From contig DASTQA010000087.1 in NCBI GenBank assembly GCA_035762005.1, forward strand, positions 20,754 through 84,753: DNA of 64,000 bases, given 5' to 3'. Positions 8,285 through 15,660 of this stretch are shown here, piece after piece. The notes below the pieces were generated by a model, which saw only the letters and a program-made list of their open reading frames with translations, was not told the DNA's origin and searched no databases. The stretch is from JAIBJN01 sp035762005 (lineage in GTDB: Bacteria; Actinomycetota; Thermoleophilia; Gaiellales; Gaiellaceae). Position 1 is the stretch's first letter. Each line of letters begins with the position of its first letter. A program made the translations under genes and the position numbers.

Positions 8285-9730
8285 GTGATGGCGTCCGTGT
8301 TCGCGCAGACCGTCGAGGAGCTGGGCGGGAGCCTGACGCTCGACTCGCAGATCCTCGCCGAGACCTTCTACTTCTGGACGGTCGTGTTCATGTGGCTGAT
8401 CCACGTCGGCTTCATGGCGTACGAGACCGGCGCCGCCCGCCGGAAGAACGTCCTCTCGACGGCGTTGAAGAACATCCTCACGATCGCCGTCGTGACGCCC
8501 AGCTTCTACTACTTCGGCTGGTGGATCTACGGGTGCTTCCAAAACGGCGGCCCCGCGGGCGCCGAGGCGCCGCCGCAGCTCGAGGGCTTCTGCGGGACGA
8601 CGTACCCGTGGAGCGAGAACATGGGGCCGAACCTCCAGGACCACATCACCGCCGTCTTCTTCCTGGCGTTCCTCCTCTTCTCGTGGACGACGGGCTCGAT
8701 CATCTCCGGCGCGCTCATCGAGCGCATCCGGATCTCCGCCTTCCTCGTGTGCGCCGTCCTCCTCGGCTCGGCCGTCTGGATCATGGACGCCGCCTGGGGC
8801 TGGAGCGCCGGCGGCTGGCTGACCACGAAGTACGGCTACCACGACTCGATCGCCTCGGGCGTCGTGCACGGGATTGCCGGCGCGTTCGCGCTGGGCGTGC
8901 TCTTCAACCTGGGGCCGCGGATCGGCAAGTACGACCGAGCGGGCCTGGCGAGGACGTTCAGACCCCACAACACGCACATGACGTTGATGGGGCTGATGAT
9001 GATCTTCACCGGGTTCTACGGCTTCTACGCCGCCTGCCTGGCGATCCAGTCGACGCTCTTCCCCGGCTGGCTCAACATCTACCTCTCGCCGACGACCCTC
9101 GGCGCGATCGCCTTCGTGATCACGATCGGCTTCGCCGGCGGGTTCACGGGCGGGTACTTCGCGAGCAAGGGCGACCCGTTCTGGACCCTCTCGGGCGGCC
9201 TCGCGGGCGTCATCTCCGTGTCGGCCGGCGCCGACGTCTACCACCCGTCGCTCGCCTGGCTCCTGTCCATCTCGGGCGGCATGGTCGCCGTCTGGTTCGG
9301 CGGCTGGCTCGAGAAGGGGATGCGGGTGGACGACGCGGTCGGCGCGATCGCGGTCCACGGCGCCGCCGGCTTCTACGGCGTGCTCCTCGTCGGGGTCTTC
9401 GCGGGCGGCTTCCCGACCGGCGTCAACAACGTCGAGACGTCCTTCGGCGGCCAGCTCATGGGCGTCCTCACGTTCATCCCGCTCGGGTTCCTCCCGGGCT
9501 ACGCGCTGTCCTGGGCGCTCAAGAAGCTGAACCTCCTGCGCGTGCCGCCCGAGGTCGAGCTCGAGGGCCTCGACATCGCCGAGTTCCAGTTCGACAACTA
9601 CCCCGAGTTCGAGCGCGTGCCGGAGACGATCGTCCTCCCGACGGGCGAGGAGGTCGAGTCCGCGGCGGTGCTGCTCGAGTCGTACGCACAGACGAACGGG
9701 CATCCCCCGGAGACGACCCGTGTCCCCTGA
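8285..9730 (+). CDS. amt: Ammonium/methylammonium transporter, Amt family (divergent)
   Basis: A 481-residue polytopic membrane protein with about eleven helices. The twin-histidine pore residues of Amt proteins are seen in the two matching contexts GVVHGIAGAFALG (about residue 200) and AVHGAAGFYGV (about 358). The N-terminal part is unlike standard AmtB (WLIHVGFMAYETGAARRKN replaces the usual first helices), so it is a divergent subgroup. Amt channels conduct ammonium and also methylammonium. Just downstream lie the genes for methylamine-to-glutamate chemistry, so uptake of methylammonium is a reasonable role (inference). The start is GTG at 8285 or ATG at 8288, behind AGGAGG at 8272. It is the first gene of a three-gene unit. 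Confidence 0.88.
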   Translation: MMASVFAQTVEELGGSLTLDSQILAETFYFWTVVFMWLIHVGFMAYETGAARRKNVLSTALKNILTIAVVTPSFYYFGWWIYGCFQNGGPAGAEAPPQLEGFCGTTYPWSENMGPNLQDHITAVFFLAFLLFSWTTGSIISGALIERIRISAFLVCAVLLGSAVWIMDAAWGWSAGGWLTTKYGYHDSIASGVVHGIAGAFALGVLFNLGPRIGKYDRAGLARTFRPHNTHMTLMGLMMIFTGFYGFYAACLAIQSTLFPGWLNIYLSPTTLGAIAFVITIGFAGGFTGGYFASKGDPFWTLSGGLAGVISVSAGADVYHPSLAWLLSISGGMVAVWFGGWLEKGMRVDDAVGAIAVHGAAGFYGVLLVGVFAGGFPTGVNNVETSFGGQLMGVLTFIPLGFLPGYALSWALKKLNLLRVPPEVELEGLDIAEFQFDNYPEFERVPETIVLPTGEEVESAAVLLESYAQTNGHPPETTRVP

Positions 9731-9760
9731 CCCTGACGGCCTCGAGGAAAGGCGCGAGCG

Positions 9761-10042
9761 ATGATCGACAGCTTTCCCTTCGACGAGTGGAGCGAGGACA
9801 TCGCCGGGTTCTGGACGTTCGGCCCCGGCAACTCGACCGGGACGTACATCATGACCGCGCTCGGCATCATCGTGATGGTCGGCGCCTGGATCGCGTGGTT
9901 CTGGGTCGAGCACCGGAAGCTGACCCGGCAGGCCGAGCACCTGCGGGCGGCGGGCCTCCTGCCCGCCCCCGGCGGCGGCTACCCGGGAACGGGCCCCACC
10001 CAGCCCCCGATGGCCGGTCCGTCCACGGACCCCGGGCCATAG
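9761..10042 (+). CDS. Small single-span membrane protein (93 aa) of the amt operon
   Basis: Begins ATG behind AGGAAAGGCG, 30 bases after amt. It has one hydrophobic span (residues about 29-48, MTALGIIVMVGAWIAWFWVE), preceded by an acidic, aromatic N-terminus and followed by a basic amphipathic stretch and a Pro/Gly-rich tail. No known family is recognised. Co-transcription with amt and the next tiny gene suggests an accessory or regulatory subunit of the transporter, but there is no direct evidence. Confidence 0.65.
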   Translation: MIDSFPFDEWSEDIAGFWTFGPGNSTGTYIMTALGIIVMVGAWIAWFWVEHRKLTRQAEHLRAAGLLPAPGGGYPGTGPTQPPMAGPSTDPGP

Positions 10043-10054
10043 AGAGGAGGAGAC

Positions 10055-10207
10055 GTGTTCGGAGGACGTCGCCAGATCGAGTTTCCGCCAGAGCAGACGC
10101 ACGTCCGCGCCTTCGAGCTCGGCACGCTGCTCTTCTGCATCGTCGCGACCGTCGTCGTGATCATCATCGTCGTGAGCCACGAGGGACCGTTCATCGGGCC
10201 CTGGTAG
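10055..10207 (+). CDS. Tiny membrane protein (50 aa), third gene of the amt operon
   Basis: A 51-codon frame starts with GTG at 10055, directly behind a strong AGAGGAGGAG ribosome-binding site, and ends with TAG at 10205. The protein has a polar N-terminus (VFGGRRQIEFPPEQTH) and one transmembrane helix (about residues 22-41, rich in Leu, Val and Ile), with a short outside tail ending in GPFIGPW. It begins 12 bases after the 93-residue gene. It is short enough to be missed by ordinary gene callers. The strong ribosome-binding site and the tight spacing are the support; the function is unknown. Confidence 0.6.
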   Translation: MFGGRRQIEFPPEQTHVRAFELGTLLFCIVATVVVIIIVVSHEGPFIGPW

Positions 10208-10248
10208 CTCCGCGCGTGCGGGGTCGGGACGCCTGATATAAGAAGACG

Positions 10249-10488
10249 ATGGGAGTCTTCCTCCACTGCTACCTCTGCGGCCGCAAGCAGGCCGACGGGC
10301 TGCTCTCGCGCAACACCTGGGGGCATCTCCGCCTGGAGTCAGGTCAGACGCTGACCGCCTGCCCGATGTGCAAGGAAGGCAACGACGACTGGGAGCAGCG
10401 CCTTCGCGCGACGTTGAACGGCTCCGGTCTCGGGCACCTGCCCGGGTCGGGGCGGGCCGCTCCCTGGCTCGGCCGGACCGGGGCCTAG
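10249..10488 (+). CDS. Zinc-ribbon-like small protein (79 aa)
   Basis: A small soluble protein with two CxxC pairs, CYLCGRK near residue 7 and CPMCKEG near 38. They are spaced as in a treble-clef or zinc-ribbon fold and probably bind one zinc ion. The C-terminal tail is Gly/Arg/Pro-rich. Its stop overlaps the convergent folD stop by four bases. It is not recognised as a named family. It may bind nucleic acid or protein, but that rests only on the zinc motif. Confidence 0.65.
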   Translation: MGVFLHCYLCGRKQADGLLSRNTWGHLRLESGQTLTACPMCKEGNDDWEQRLRATLNGSGLGHLPGSGRAAPWLGRTGA

Positions 10489-11393
10489 CGCGCGCGCCCG
10501 GCGGCGAGGGCGGCGGCCTCGACCGTGTTGCGGAGGAGCCAGACGTCGGTGACCGGGCCGACGCCGCCCGGCACGGGCGTGATCGCCTCCGCCTTCGCGG
10601 CGACGCTCTCGAAGTCGAGGTCGCCGACGAGGCGCACCTTCCCCGTCTCGGGGTCCTCGACCGGGTTGATGCCGACGTCGACGGCGATGACGCCGTCCTT
10701 CACCATCGCGCCGCTCACGAGCCGCGGGACGCCGGCGGCGACGACGAGCACGTCGGCGCGACGCGTGTGCTCGTCGAGTCGGCCGGCGGCAGAGGTGAAG
10801 TGGTGGCACGAGACGACCGTGGCCCCGCGCGCGAGCCCGAGCCAGAGGGCGGGCTTGCCGACGTTGTTGGACCGGCCCACGAGGACGAGGTCGAGGCCGT
10901 TGTAGAAGGTGGCGGGGTCGCGGCCCGACTCCTCGACGTAGCGGTCGAGGAGGTGGAAGACGGACGCGGGCGTCGAGGGCGTGAAGCGCGGCTCCCCGAG
11001 CGCGAGCAGGCCCGCGTTCTCCGGATGGACGGCCTCGACGTCCTTGAGCGGGTCGAGCATGCGGTAGAGGTGCTCCTCGGAGACCTGTTCCGGCAGCGGG
11101 CGGAGGATGAGGATGCCGGAGACCCGCGGGTCGGCGTTCAGCTTGCCGACGACGGCGAGCGCCTCCGCCTCCTCGACGTCGGGGGCGAGGAGCTCGGAGA
11201 CGTAGCGGCAGCCGATCTCCTCGGCGAGCCGCCGCACGCGCCGCTCGTAGGCCGCAGCCGCGTAGTCGTCGCCGGCGAGGACGGTCGCGAGCCCGGGCCG
11301 CAGGCCCGCTGCCGCGAGCCGCCGTGCCTCCTCCCCCACGTCCGCGCGCAGCCGCGCCGCGACCGCGTTCCCGTCGATCACGTGCGCGCTCAC
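10485..11393 (-). CDS. folD: FolD-like methylene-tetrahydrofolate dehydrogenase, cyclohydrolase residues missing
   Basis: A 302-residue FolD homologue. It aligns without gaps to the E. coli active-site stretch, but the catalytic Lys54 is Val53 (AYERRVRRL) while the neighbouring Tyr is kept. Gln98 of GILVQLPLP is Leu (GILILRPLP), and Asp121 of KDVDG is Glu (KDVEA). The nucleotide-binding loop GRSNNVGKPALWLG and the C-terminal TPVPGGVGPVT are intact. In FolD the Lys drives cyclohydrolase activity, so this enzyme should only oxidise methylene- to methenyl-tetrahydrofolate. The hydrolysis step is covered by fchA next door. The Arg in the cofactor loop (THRFT in E. coli) is His here, which may mean NAD rather than NADP is used (weak inference). 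GTG start. Confidence 0.9.
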   Translation of the reverse strand: MSAHVIDGNAVAARLRADVGEEARRLAAAGLRPGLATVLAGDDYAAAAYERRVRRLAEEIGCRYVSELLAPDVEEAEALAVVGKLNADPRVSGILILRPLPEQVSEEHLYRMLDPLKDVEAVHPENAGLLALGEPRFTPSTPASVFHLLDRYVEESGRDPATFYNGLDLVLVGRSNNVGKPALWLGLARGATVVSCHHFTSAAGRLDEHTRRADVLVVAAGVPRLVSGAMVKDGVIAVDVGINPVEDPETGKVRLVGDLDFESVAAKAEAITPVPGGVGPVTDVWLLRNTVEAAALAAGRAR

Positions 11394-11520
11394 CGCGGCC
11401 GCCGGGAACCGAGCTCGTGTTTCACGGGCGCGAGCTCACGGACGTGTCCTCTTCCGGCGCGCGCCCCGCTGGAGACCCGGTCGAGAGCGCGGCCGGACTT
11501 CGTGCGCGTGGACCACGAGC

Positions 11521-12114
11521 TCAGTGGGCGAGCGCGCGCCGGGCGGCTTCGTCGGCGCCGCGGACGACGCCCGCGACGCGCGCACGGCGGTCGTCCGCCT
11601 CGGTCGTGCCGAGGTTGATCTCGACGAGGTTCGCGGCGACGCGCGCGGCTCCCGCGGCGAGCACCGCCGCCGCGGCCGCGTCGCCGCGGAGGTTCGGATT
11701 CCCGCTCACGGCGATCTCGGAGGCGAGGTCGGCGACGTCGGCCGCGCAGTGGGCGATGGCGAGGGGGACGTCGGCCGCCCGCGAGAGGGTCTCCCCGATG
11801 AGCGTGTTGCGCACCTCGGCCTCGAGCTCGCGCGGCATCCGCATGGCCGTGAGGACGTTCTCGTAGGCGACCGCGTCCTCGACCGCGAGCGGCGCCGCGC
11901 GGTGGCGGAGCGCCTCGGCCTGCGCGACCGCGCCGGCCCACCCGTCCCAGTGGTCGCGGGCGAAGCGAGCGGCCATGGCGGCGAGCGACGCGGCCATCTC
12001 GGTCACGAACGCCGCCACCGAGCCGCCGCCCGGCGCGGGAGTCTCGGCTGCGATCGTGTCGAGCAGCTCCTCGAACGGCATGTCCGTGAACGCCACGGGG
12101 CGATTCTCGTCCAT
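11521..12114 (-). CDS. fchA: Methenyl-tetrahydrofolate cyclohydrolase, FchA/FTCD family
   Basis: A 197-residue all-helical protein of the formimidoyl-THF cyclodeaminase/FchA family. The family signature ETPAPGGGSVAAF lies near residues 24-36, and the C-terminal half has GNPNLRGDAAAAA and ANLVEINLG. It hydrolyses 5,10-methenyl-THF to 10-formyl-THF. It stands between fhs (34 bases upstream) and folD (127 bases downstream), so the three enzymes form one oxidation line. This matters because the FolD here lacks its own cyclohydrolase residues. A GTG 18 bases upstream is an alternative start; neither has a strong ribosome-binding site. Confidence 0.9.
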   Translation of the reverse strand: MDENRPVAFTDMPFEELLDTIAAETPAPGGGSVAAFVTEMAASLAAMAARFARDHWDGWAGAVAQAEALRHRAAPLAVEDAVAYENVLTAMRMPRELEAEVRNTLIGETLSRAADVPLAIAHCAADVADLASEIAVSGNPNLRGDAAAAAVLAAGAARVAANLVEINLGTTEADDRRARVAGVVRGADEAARRALAH

Positions 12115-12148
12115 AGGCGCCGCGCGCGCCACGCCGGGCGCTCGGGCG

Positions 12149-13816
12149 CTAGAAGAGCCCGACCGTCCGGCCGCTCTCGTCGATGTCGACGTCGAAGGCC
12201 GCCGGCTTCACGCCGAGGCCCGGCATCGTCTGCATGTCGCCGAGGAGCGGCACGAGCCAGCCGGCGCCCGTGTAGGCGCGGATGTCGCGCACGGTGACGG
12301 TGAACCCCGTCGGCGCGCCCAGGAGCCCGGGGTCGTGCGAGAGGGAGAGGTGGGTCTTCGCCATGCAGACGGGCAGCCTGTCGAAGCCCTGCTCGGTGAA
12401 GACGCGGATCTTCTCCTGCGCCGGGGGGAGGAAGACGACGCCGTCGGCGCCGTAGACGCGCCTGCAGATGGCCTCCACCTTCGCCTCGATCGGCGCGTCG
12501 AGCGGGTAGACGAAGTCGAACTCGCTCGGCTGCTCGGCGGCGTCGACGACCGCCTCGGCGAGCGCCGCCGCGCCCTCCCCGCCCCGCTCGAAGGCCTCGT
12601 TCAGCTCCGCGGCGTGGGCGCCGTACTCGAGCGCCAGGCGCCGAAGGGTCCCGACCTCGTCGTCCGTGTCGCCCGGGAAGCGGTTGACCGCGACGACGGC
12701 CTTCAGCCCGAACTGCCGCACGATGCCGAGGTGGCGCTTGAGGTTCGCCGCGCCGCGCTCGATCGCCTCGACGCCCCCGTCGGGGTCGCCGCCGTGGTGC
12801 TTGAGCGCCCGCGCCGTCGCGACGAGCACGACGGCGCTCGGGGAGAGGCCGCCGATGCGGCAGACGATGTCGAGGAACTTCTCCATGCCCATGTCCGAGC
12901 CGAAGCCGCTCTCCGTGACGACGAAGTCGCCGAGCTTGAGCGCGACGAGGTCGGCGACGAGCGAGTTGTTCCCGTGCGCGATGTTGGCGAAGGGCCCGCA
13001 GTGGACGAAGGCCGCCTGGCCCTCGAGGGTCTGCACGAGGTTCGGCTTGATGGCGTCCTTCAGCAGCACGGTCATGGAGCCGGCCGCCTGCAGCTGCTCG
13101 GCCGTCACCGGCTCGCCCTCCCACGTGTAGGCGACCGTGATCGCGCCGAGCCGGCGGCGGAGGTCCTGGAGGTCGCGCGCGACCGCGAGGATGGCCATCA
13201 CCTCGGAGGCCGCCGTGATGTCGAAGCCCGTCTCGCGTGGGTAGCCGTTCGTCCGCCCGCCGAGACCGACGACGATCTGACGGAGCGCGCGGTCGTTGAT
13301 GTCGACGCAGCGCCGCCAGCTCACGGTCAGCGGATCGATGCCGAGCGCGTTCCCGTGGAGGAGGTGCGCCTCGAGCATGGCCGCCAGGAGGTTGTTCGCC
13401 GCCGTGATCGCGTGGATGTCGCCGGTGAAGTGGAGGTTCAGGTCCTCCATCGGGACGACCTGGGCGTAGCCCCCGCCCGCGGCGCCGCCCTTGATCCCGA
13501 ACACGGGCCCGAGCGAGGCCTCGCGCAGGCAGAGCGCGACCTGGCGACCGATGTGCCCGAGGCCCTGCGTGAGCGAGACGGAGGTCGTCGTCTTGCCCTC
13601 GCCGGCCTTCGTGGGCGTGATGGCCGTGACGCAGACGAGCTTGCCGTCCGGGCGATCGGACAGCCGCTCGACGACCGAGAGGTCGACCTTCGCCTTGTAC
13701 GACCCGTAGAGGTCGTACTCGTCGGGCTCGAGGCCGAGCCCGTCGGCGATCTCGGCGATCGGCCGGAGCGTCGCCTCCTGCGCGATCTCCAGGCTGCTCG
13801 GCATCTGCGTCGCCAT
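12149..13816 (-). CDS. fhs: Formate-tetrahydrofolate ligase
   Basis: A 555-residue protein of normal length for the family. The ATP-binding loop TPTKAGEGKTTTS lies at residues 67-79. Strongly conserved blocks follow, such as REASLGPVFGIKGGAAGGG and the C-terminal DIRAYTGAGWLVPL. It interconverts 10-formyl-THF and formate with ADP/ATP. In this setting, behind a demethylating dehydrogenase and before a formate dehydrogenase, it probably runs towards formate and makes ATP (inference; the reaction is reversible). A GGAGGAGGG ribosome-binding site precedes the ATG. The gene follows mgdA by 20 bases. Confidence 0.96.
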   Translation of the reverse strand: MATQMPSSLEIAQEATLRPIAEIADGLGLEPDEYDLYGSYKAKVDLSVVERLSDRPDGKLVCVTAITPTKAGEGKTTTSVSLTQGLGHIGRQVALCLREASLGPVFGIKGGAAGGGYAQVVPMEDLNLHFTGDIHAITAANNLLAAMLEAHLLHGNALGIDPLTVSWRRCVDINDRALRQIVVGLGGRTNGYPRETGFDITAASEVMAILAVARDLQDLRRRLGAITVAYTWEGEPVTAEQLQAAGSMTVLLKDAIKPNLVQTLEGQAAFVHCGPFANIAHGNNSLVADLVALKLGDFVVTESGFGSDMGMEKFLDIVCRIGGLSPSAVVLVATARALKHHGGDPDGGVEAIERGAANLKRHLGIVRQFGLKAVVAVNRFPGDTDDEVGTLRRLALEYGAHAAELNEAFERGGEGAAALAEAVVDAAEQPSEFDFVYPLDAPIEAKVEAICRRVYGADGVVFLPPAQEKIRVFTEQGFDRLPVCMAKTHLSLSHDPGLLGAPTGFTVTVRDIRAYTGAGWLVPLLGDMQTMPGLGVKPAAFDVDIDESGRTVGLF

Positions 13817-13836
13817 GTCCCTCCTCCGTCGGTGGA

Positions 13837-15051
13837 TCAGTGTGAGACGGCCGCCGCCGCCAGCTCGGACACGAGCGTGTCCGTCGCGAACCGCTCGAGC
13901 GCGAACGGCGCGATGAGCCGCGGAGTCTCGCCGGTGGCGACGAGCTCCGCAAGCGTCGTGCCCACGATCGGGGCGGCCTTGAAGCCGTACGTGCCCCACC
14001 CCGTGGAGACGAGGAAGCCCTCGAGCTCGGTCTTCCCCAGGATGGGGCTGTAGTCGGGCGAGAGGTCGCAAAGCCCGGTCCACTGGCGCAGCACCTTCAC
14101 GCGCTCGAGCTGCGGGAAGAGCTCGAGGGCGTGGCGTGCGGAGTACTCGAGGAACGAGAACGTCCCCTTCGAGCTGTACGTCGTGTACGGCTCGATCTCC
14201 GCGCCGATGAGGAACTCGCCCCGGTCGGTCTGCGAGATGTAGACGTGCATCTGCGACGAGACGATGATGACGTCGAGGAACGGCTTCACCGGCTCGGTCA
14301 CGAAGGCCTGGAGGATGTGGGTCGTGATCGGGAGCGGCACGCCGGCGAGGTCGGCGACGAGGGTCGACCACCCGGCGGTGGCGCTCACGACGGTGTCCGT
14401 CTGCACGCGACCGCGGGTCGTCTCGACGGCGGTCACGCGCCCGTTCGAGCGCTCGATCCCCGTCACCTCGGTGTAGGGGTGGATCTCCACGCCCTGCCGG
14501 TCGGCGCCGCGCGCGTAGCCCCAGACGACCGCGTCGTGGCGGATGATTCCCCCCGGCGGGTGGTAGAGCGCGCCCATGACCGGCCAGGTGACGTCCTGCG
14601 AGAGGTCCATCTCCGGGCAGAGCCTCGCGATCTCGTCCGGGCCGATGACGCGCGAGTCGATGCCGAGGAGCTGATTCACCTCGGCGCGCTCGGTCGCCGT
14701 GATGATCCCGCGGTCGGAGTGCGCGAGCGTCAGGTGGCCCTGCTGGGAGAAGAGGAGGTTGAAGTCGAGGTCGGCGCCGAGCCCCTCGTAGAGCTTCACG
14801 CTCCGCCGGTAGAACTCGGCCCCCTCGGGCGTGCGGTAGTTCGCGCGGATGATCGTCGTGTTGCGCCCCGCGGCGCCCGAGCCGATGTAGCTCTTCTCGA
14901 GAATCGCGACGTCGGTGATGCCGTGGTTCTTGGCCAGGTAGTAGGCGGTGGCGAGGCCGTGGGAGCCGCCGCCGACGATGACGACGTCGTAGCGGTCCTT
15001 GAGCGCGGCGCGGGGGCGCCACATGCGGCGGACCCGGAAGACGTCCTTCAC
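13837..15051 (-). CDS. mgdA: N-methylglutamate dehydrogenase subunit A (SoxB-like flavoprotein)
   Basis: A 404-residue DAO-family flavoprotein like the beta subunit of heterotetrameric sarcosine oxidase. The FAD motif DVVIVGGGSHGLATAYYLA lies at residues 22-40, and the C-terminus has GFLVSTGWGTYGFKAAPIVG. This subunit carries the covalent flavin and the amine-oxidising site in the family. It is called mgdA rather than soxB because gmaS and mgsABC lie in the same cluster, as in bacteria with the N-methylglutamate pathway. Heterotetrameric sarcosine oxidase is the main alternative. The GTG start overlaps the mgdD stop as GTGA. Confidence 0.78.
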   Translation of the reverse strand: MKDVFRVRRMWRPRAALKDRYDVVIVGGGSHGLATAYYLAKNHGITDVAILEKSYIGSGAAGRNTTIIRANYRTPEGAEFYRRSVKLYEGLGADLDFNLLFSQQGHLTLAHSDRGIITATERAEVNQLLGIDSRVIGPDEIARLCPEMDLSQDVTWPVMGALYHPPGGIIRHDAVVWGYARGADRQGVEIHPYTEVTGIERSNGRVTAVETTRGRVQTDTVVSATAGWSTLVADLAGVPLPITTHILQAFVTEPVKPFLDVIIVSSQMHVYISQTDRGEFLIGAEIEPYTTYSSKGTFSFLEYSARHALELFPQLERVKVLRQWTGLCDLSPDYSPILGKTELEGFLVSTGWGTYGFKAAPIVGTTLAELVATGETPRLIAPFALERFATDTLVSELAAAAVSH

Positions 15052-15545
15052 GCCGCCTCGACTCCCGCGAGGGCGTCGAGGACGACCTCGGCGACGTAGT
15101 GCCCGTACTCCTGCGGGACGAAGACGCGGAAGGCCCCGGCGTCGTCGTGCAGGACGAGCGCCCGCACGTGGGCGAGCGGGCCCACCGCGGGGAGCCCGTC
15201 GAGGTCGAGGTCGGTGACCCGCCGCAGGGCGGCCTCGTTGCGCAGGCGGAGCCCCGCCCAGCCGGCCGAGACGTCGACGACGAGCCGCCGGGCGTCCGCG
15301 AGGCGCTCGCGCAAGGCGCCGGCGTCCTCGAACGTGCAGAGGACGAGGGCCCGCTCCGGCGTCAGGCGAACGACCTCGGCGCCGGGCGCCTCGAGCCCGT
15401 CGAGGTCGCCGCGGACGTCGAGGACGCCGGTGCGCGAGACGTCCTCGATCCCGTCGGGCGCACGTGCGAGGGCCCGCTCGAGCGGCGAGCGCCAGAGCGC
15501 CTCGGGCGAGGCGAGAGCGGGGCTGAGGAAGTCGAGGTGGCTCAT
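15048..15545 (-). CDS. mgdD: N-methylglutamate dehydrogenase subunit D (SoxG-like)
   Basis: A 165-residue protein resembling the gamma subunit of heterotetrameric sarcosine oxidase, a shortened GcvT-like fold. Features include EVVRLTPERALVLCT in the middle and FRVFVPQEYGHYVAEVVLDAL at the end (the last 20 residues of that run are the conserved ones). It is structural in the complex. The ATG at 15545 is favoured over an upstream GTG because it gives the family-like N-terminus MSHLDFLSPAL. A 115-base gap without a gene separates it from mgdC upstream. It overlaps mgdA by four bases. Confidence 0.72.
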   Translation of the reverse strand: MSHLDFLSPALASPEALWRSPLERALARAPDGIEDVSRTGVLDVRGDLDGLEAPGAEVVRLTPERALVLCTFEDAGALRERLADARRLVVDVSAGWAGLRLRNEAALRRVTDLDLDGLPAVGPLAHVRALVLHDDAGAFRVFVPQEYGHYVAEVVLDALAGVEAA

Positions 15546-15660
15546 GTCGACACCGTCTCGGCACGGTTTGCGTACCACGCGCGCGTTCTTGCGCGGTACG
15601 CTCGAAAGCGGGTGGTGGGCCGGGGTGCCCCGAAGGAGAAGGGGTGGCGTGCGGAGGCCG

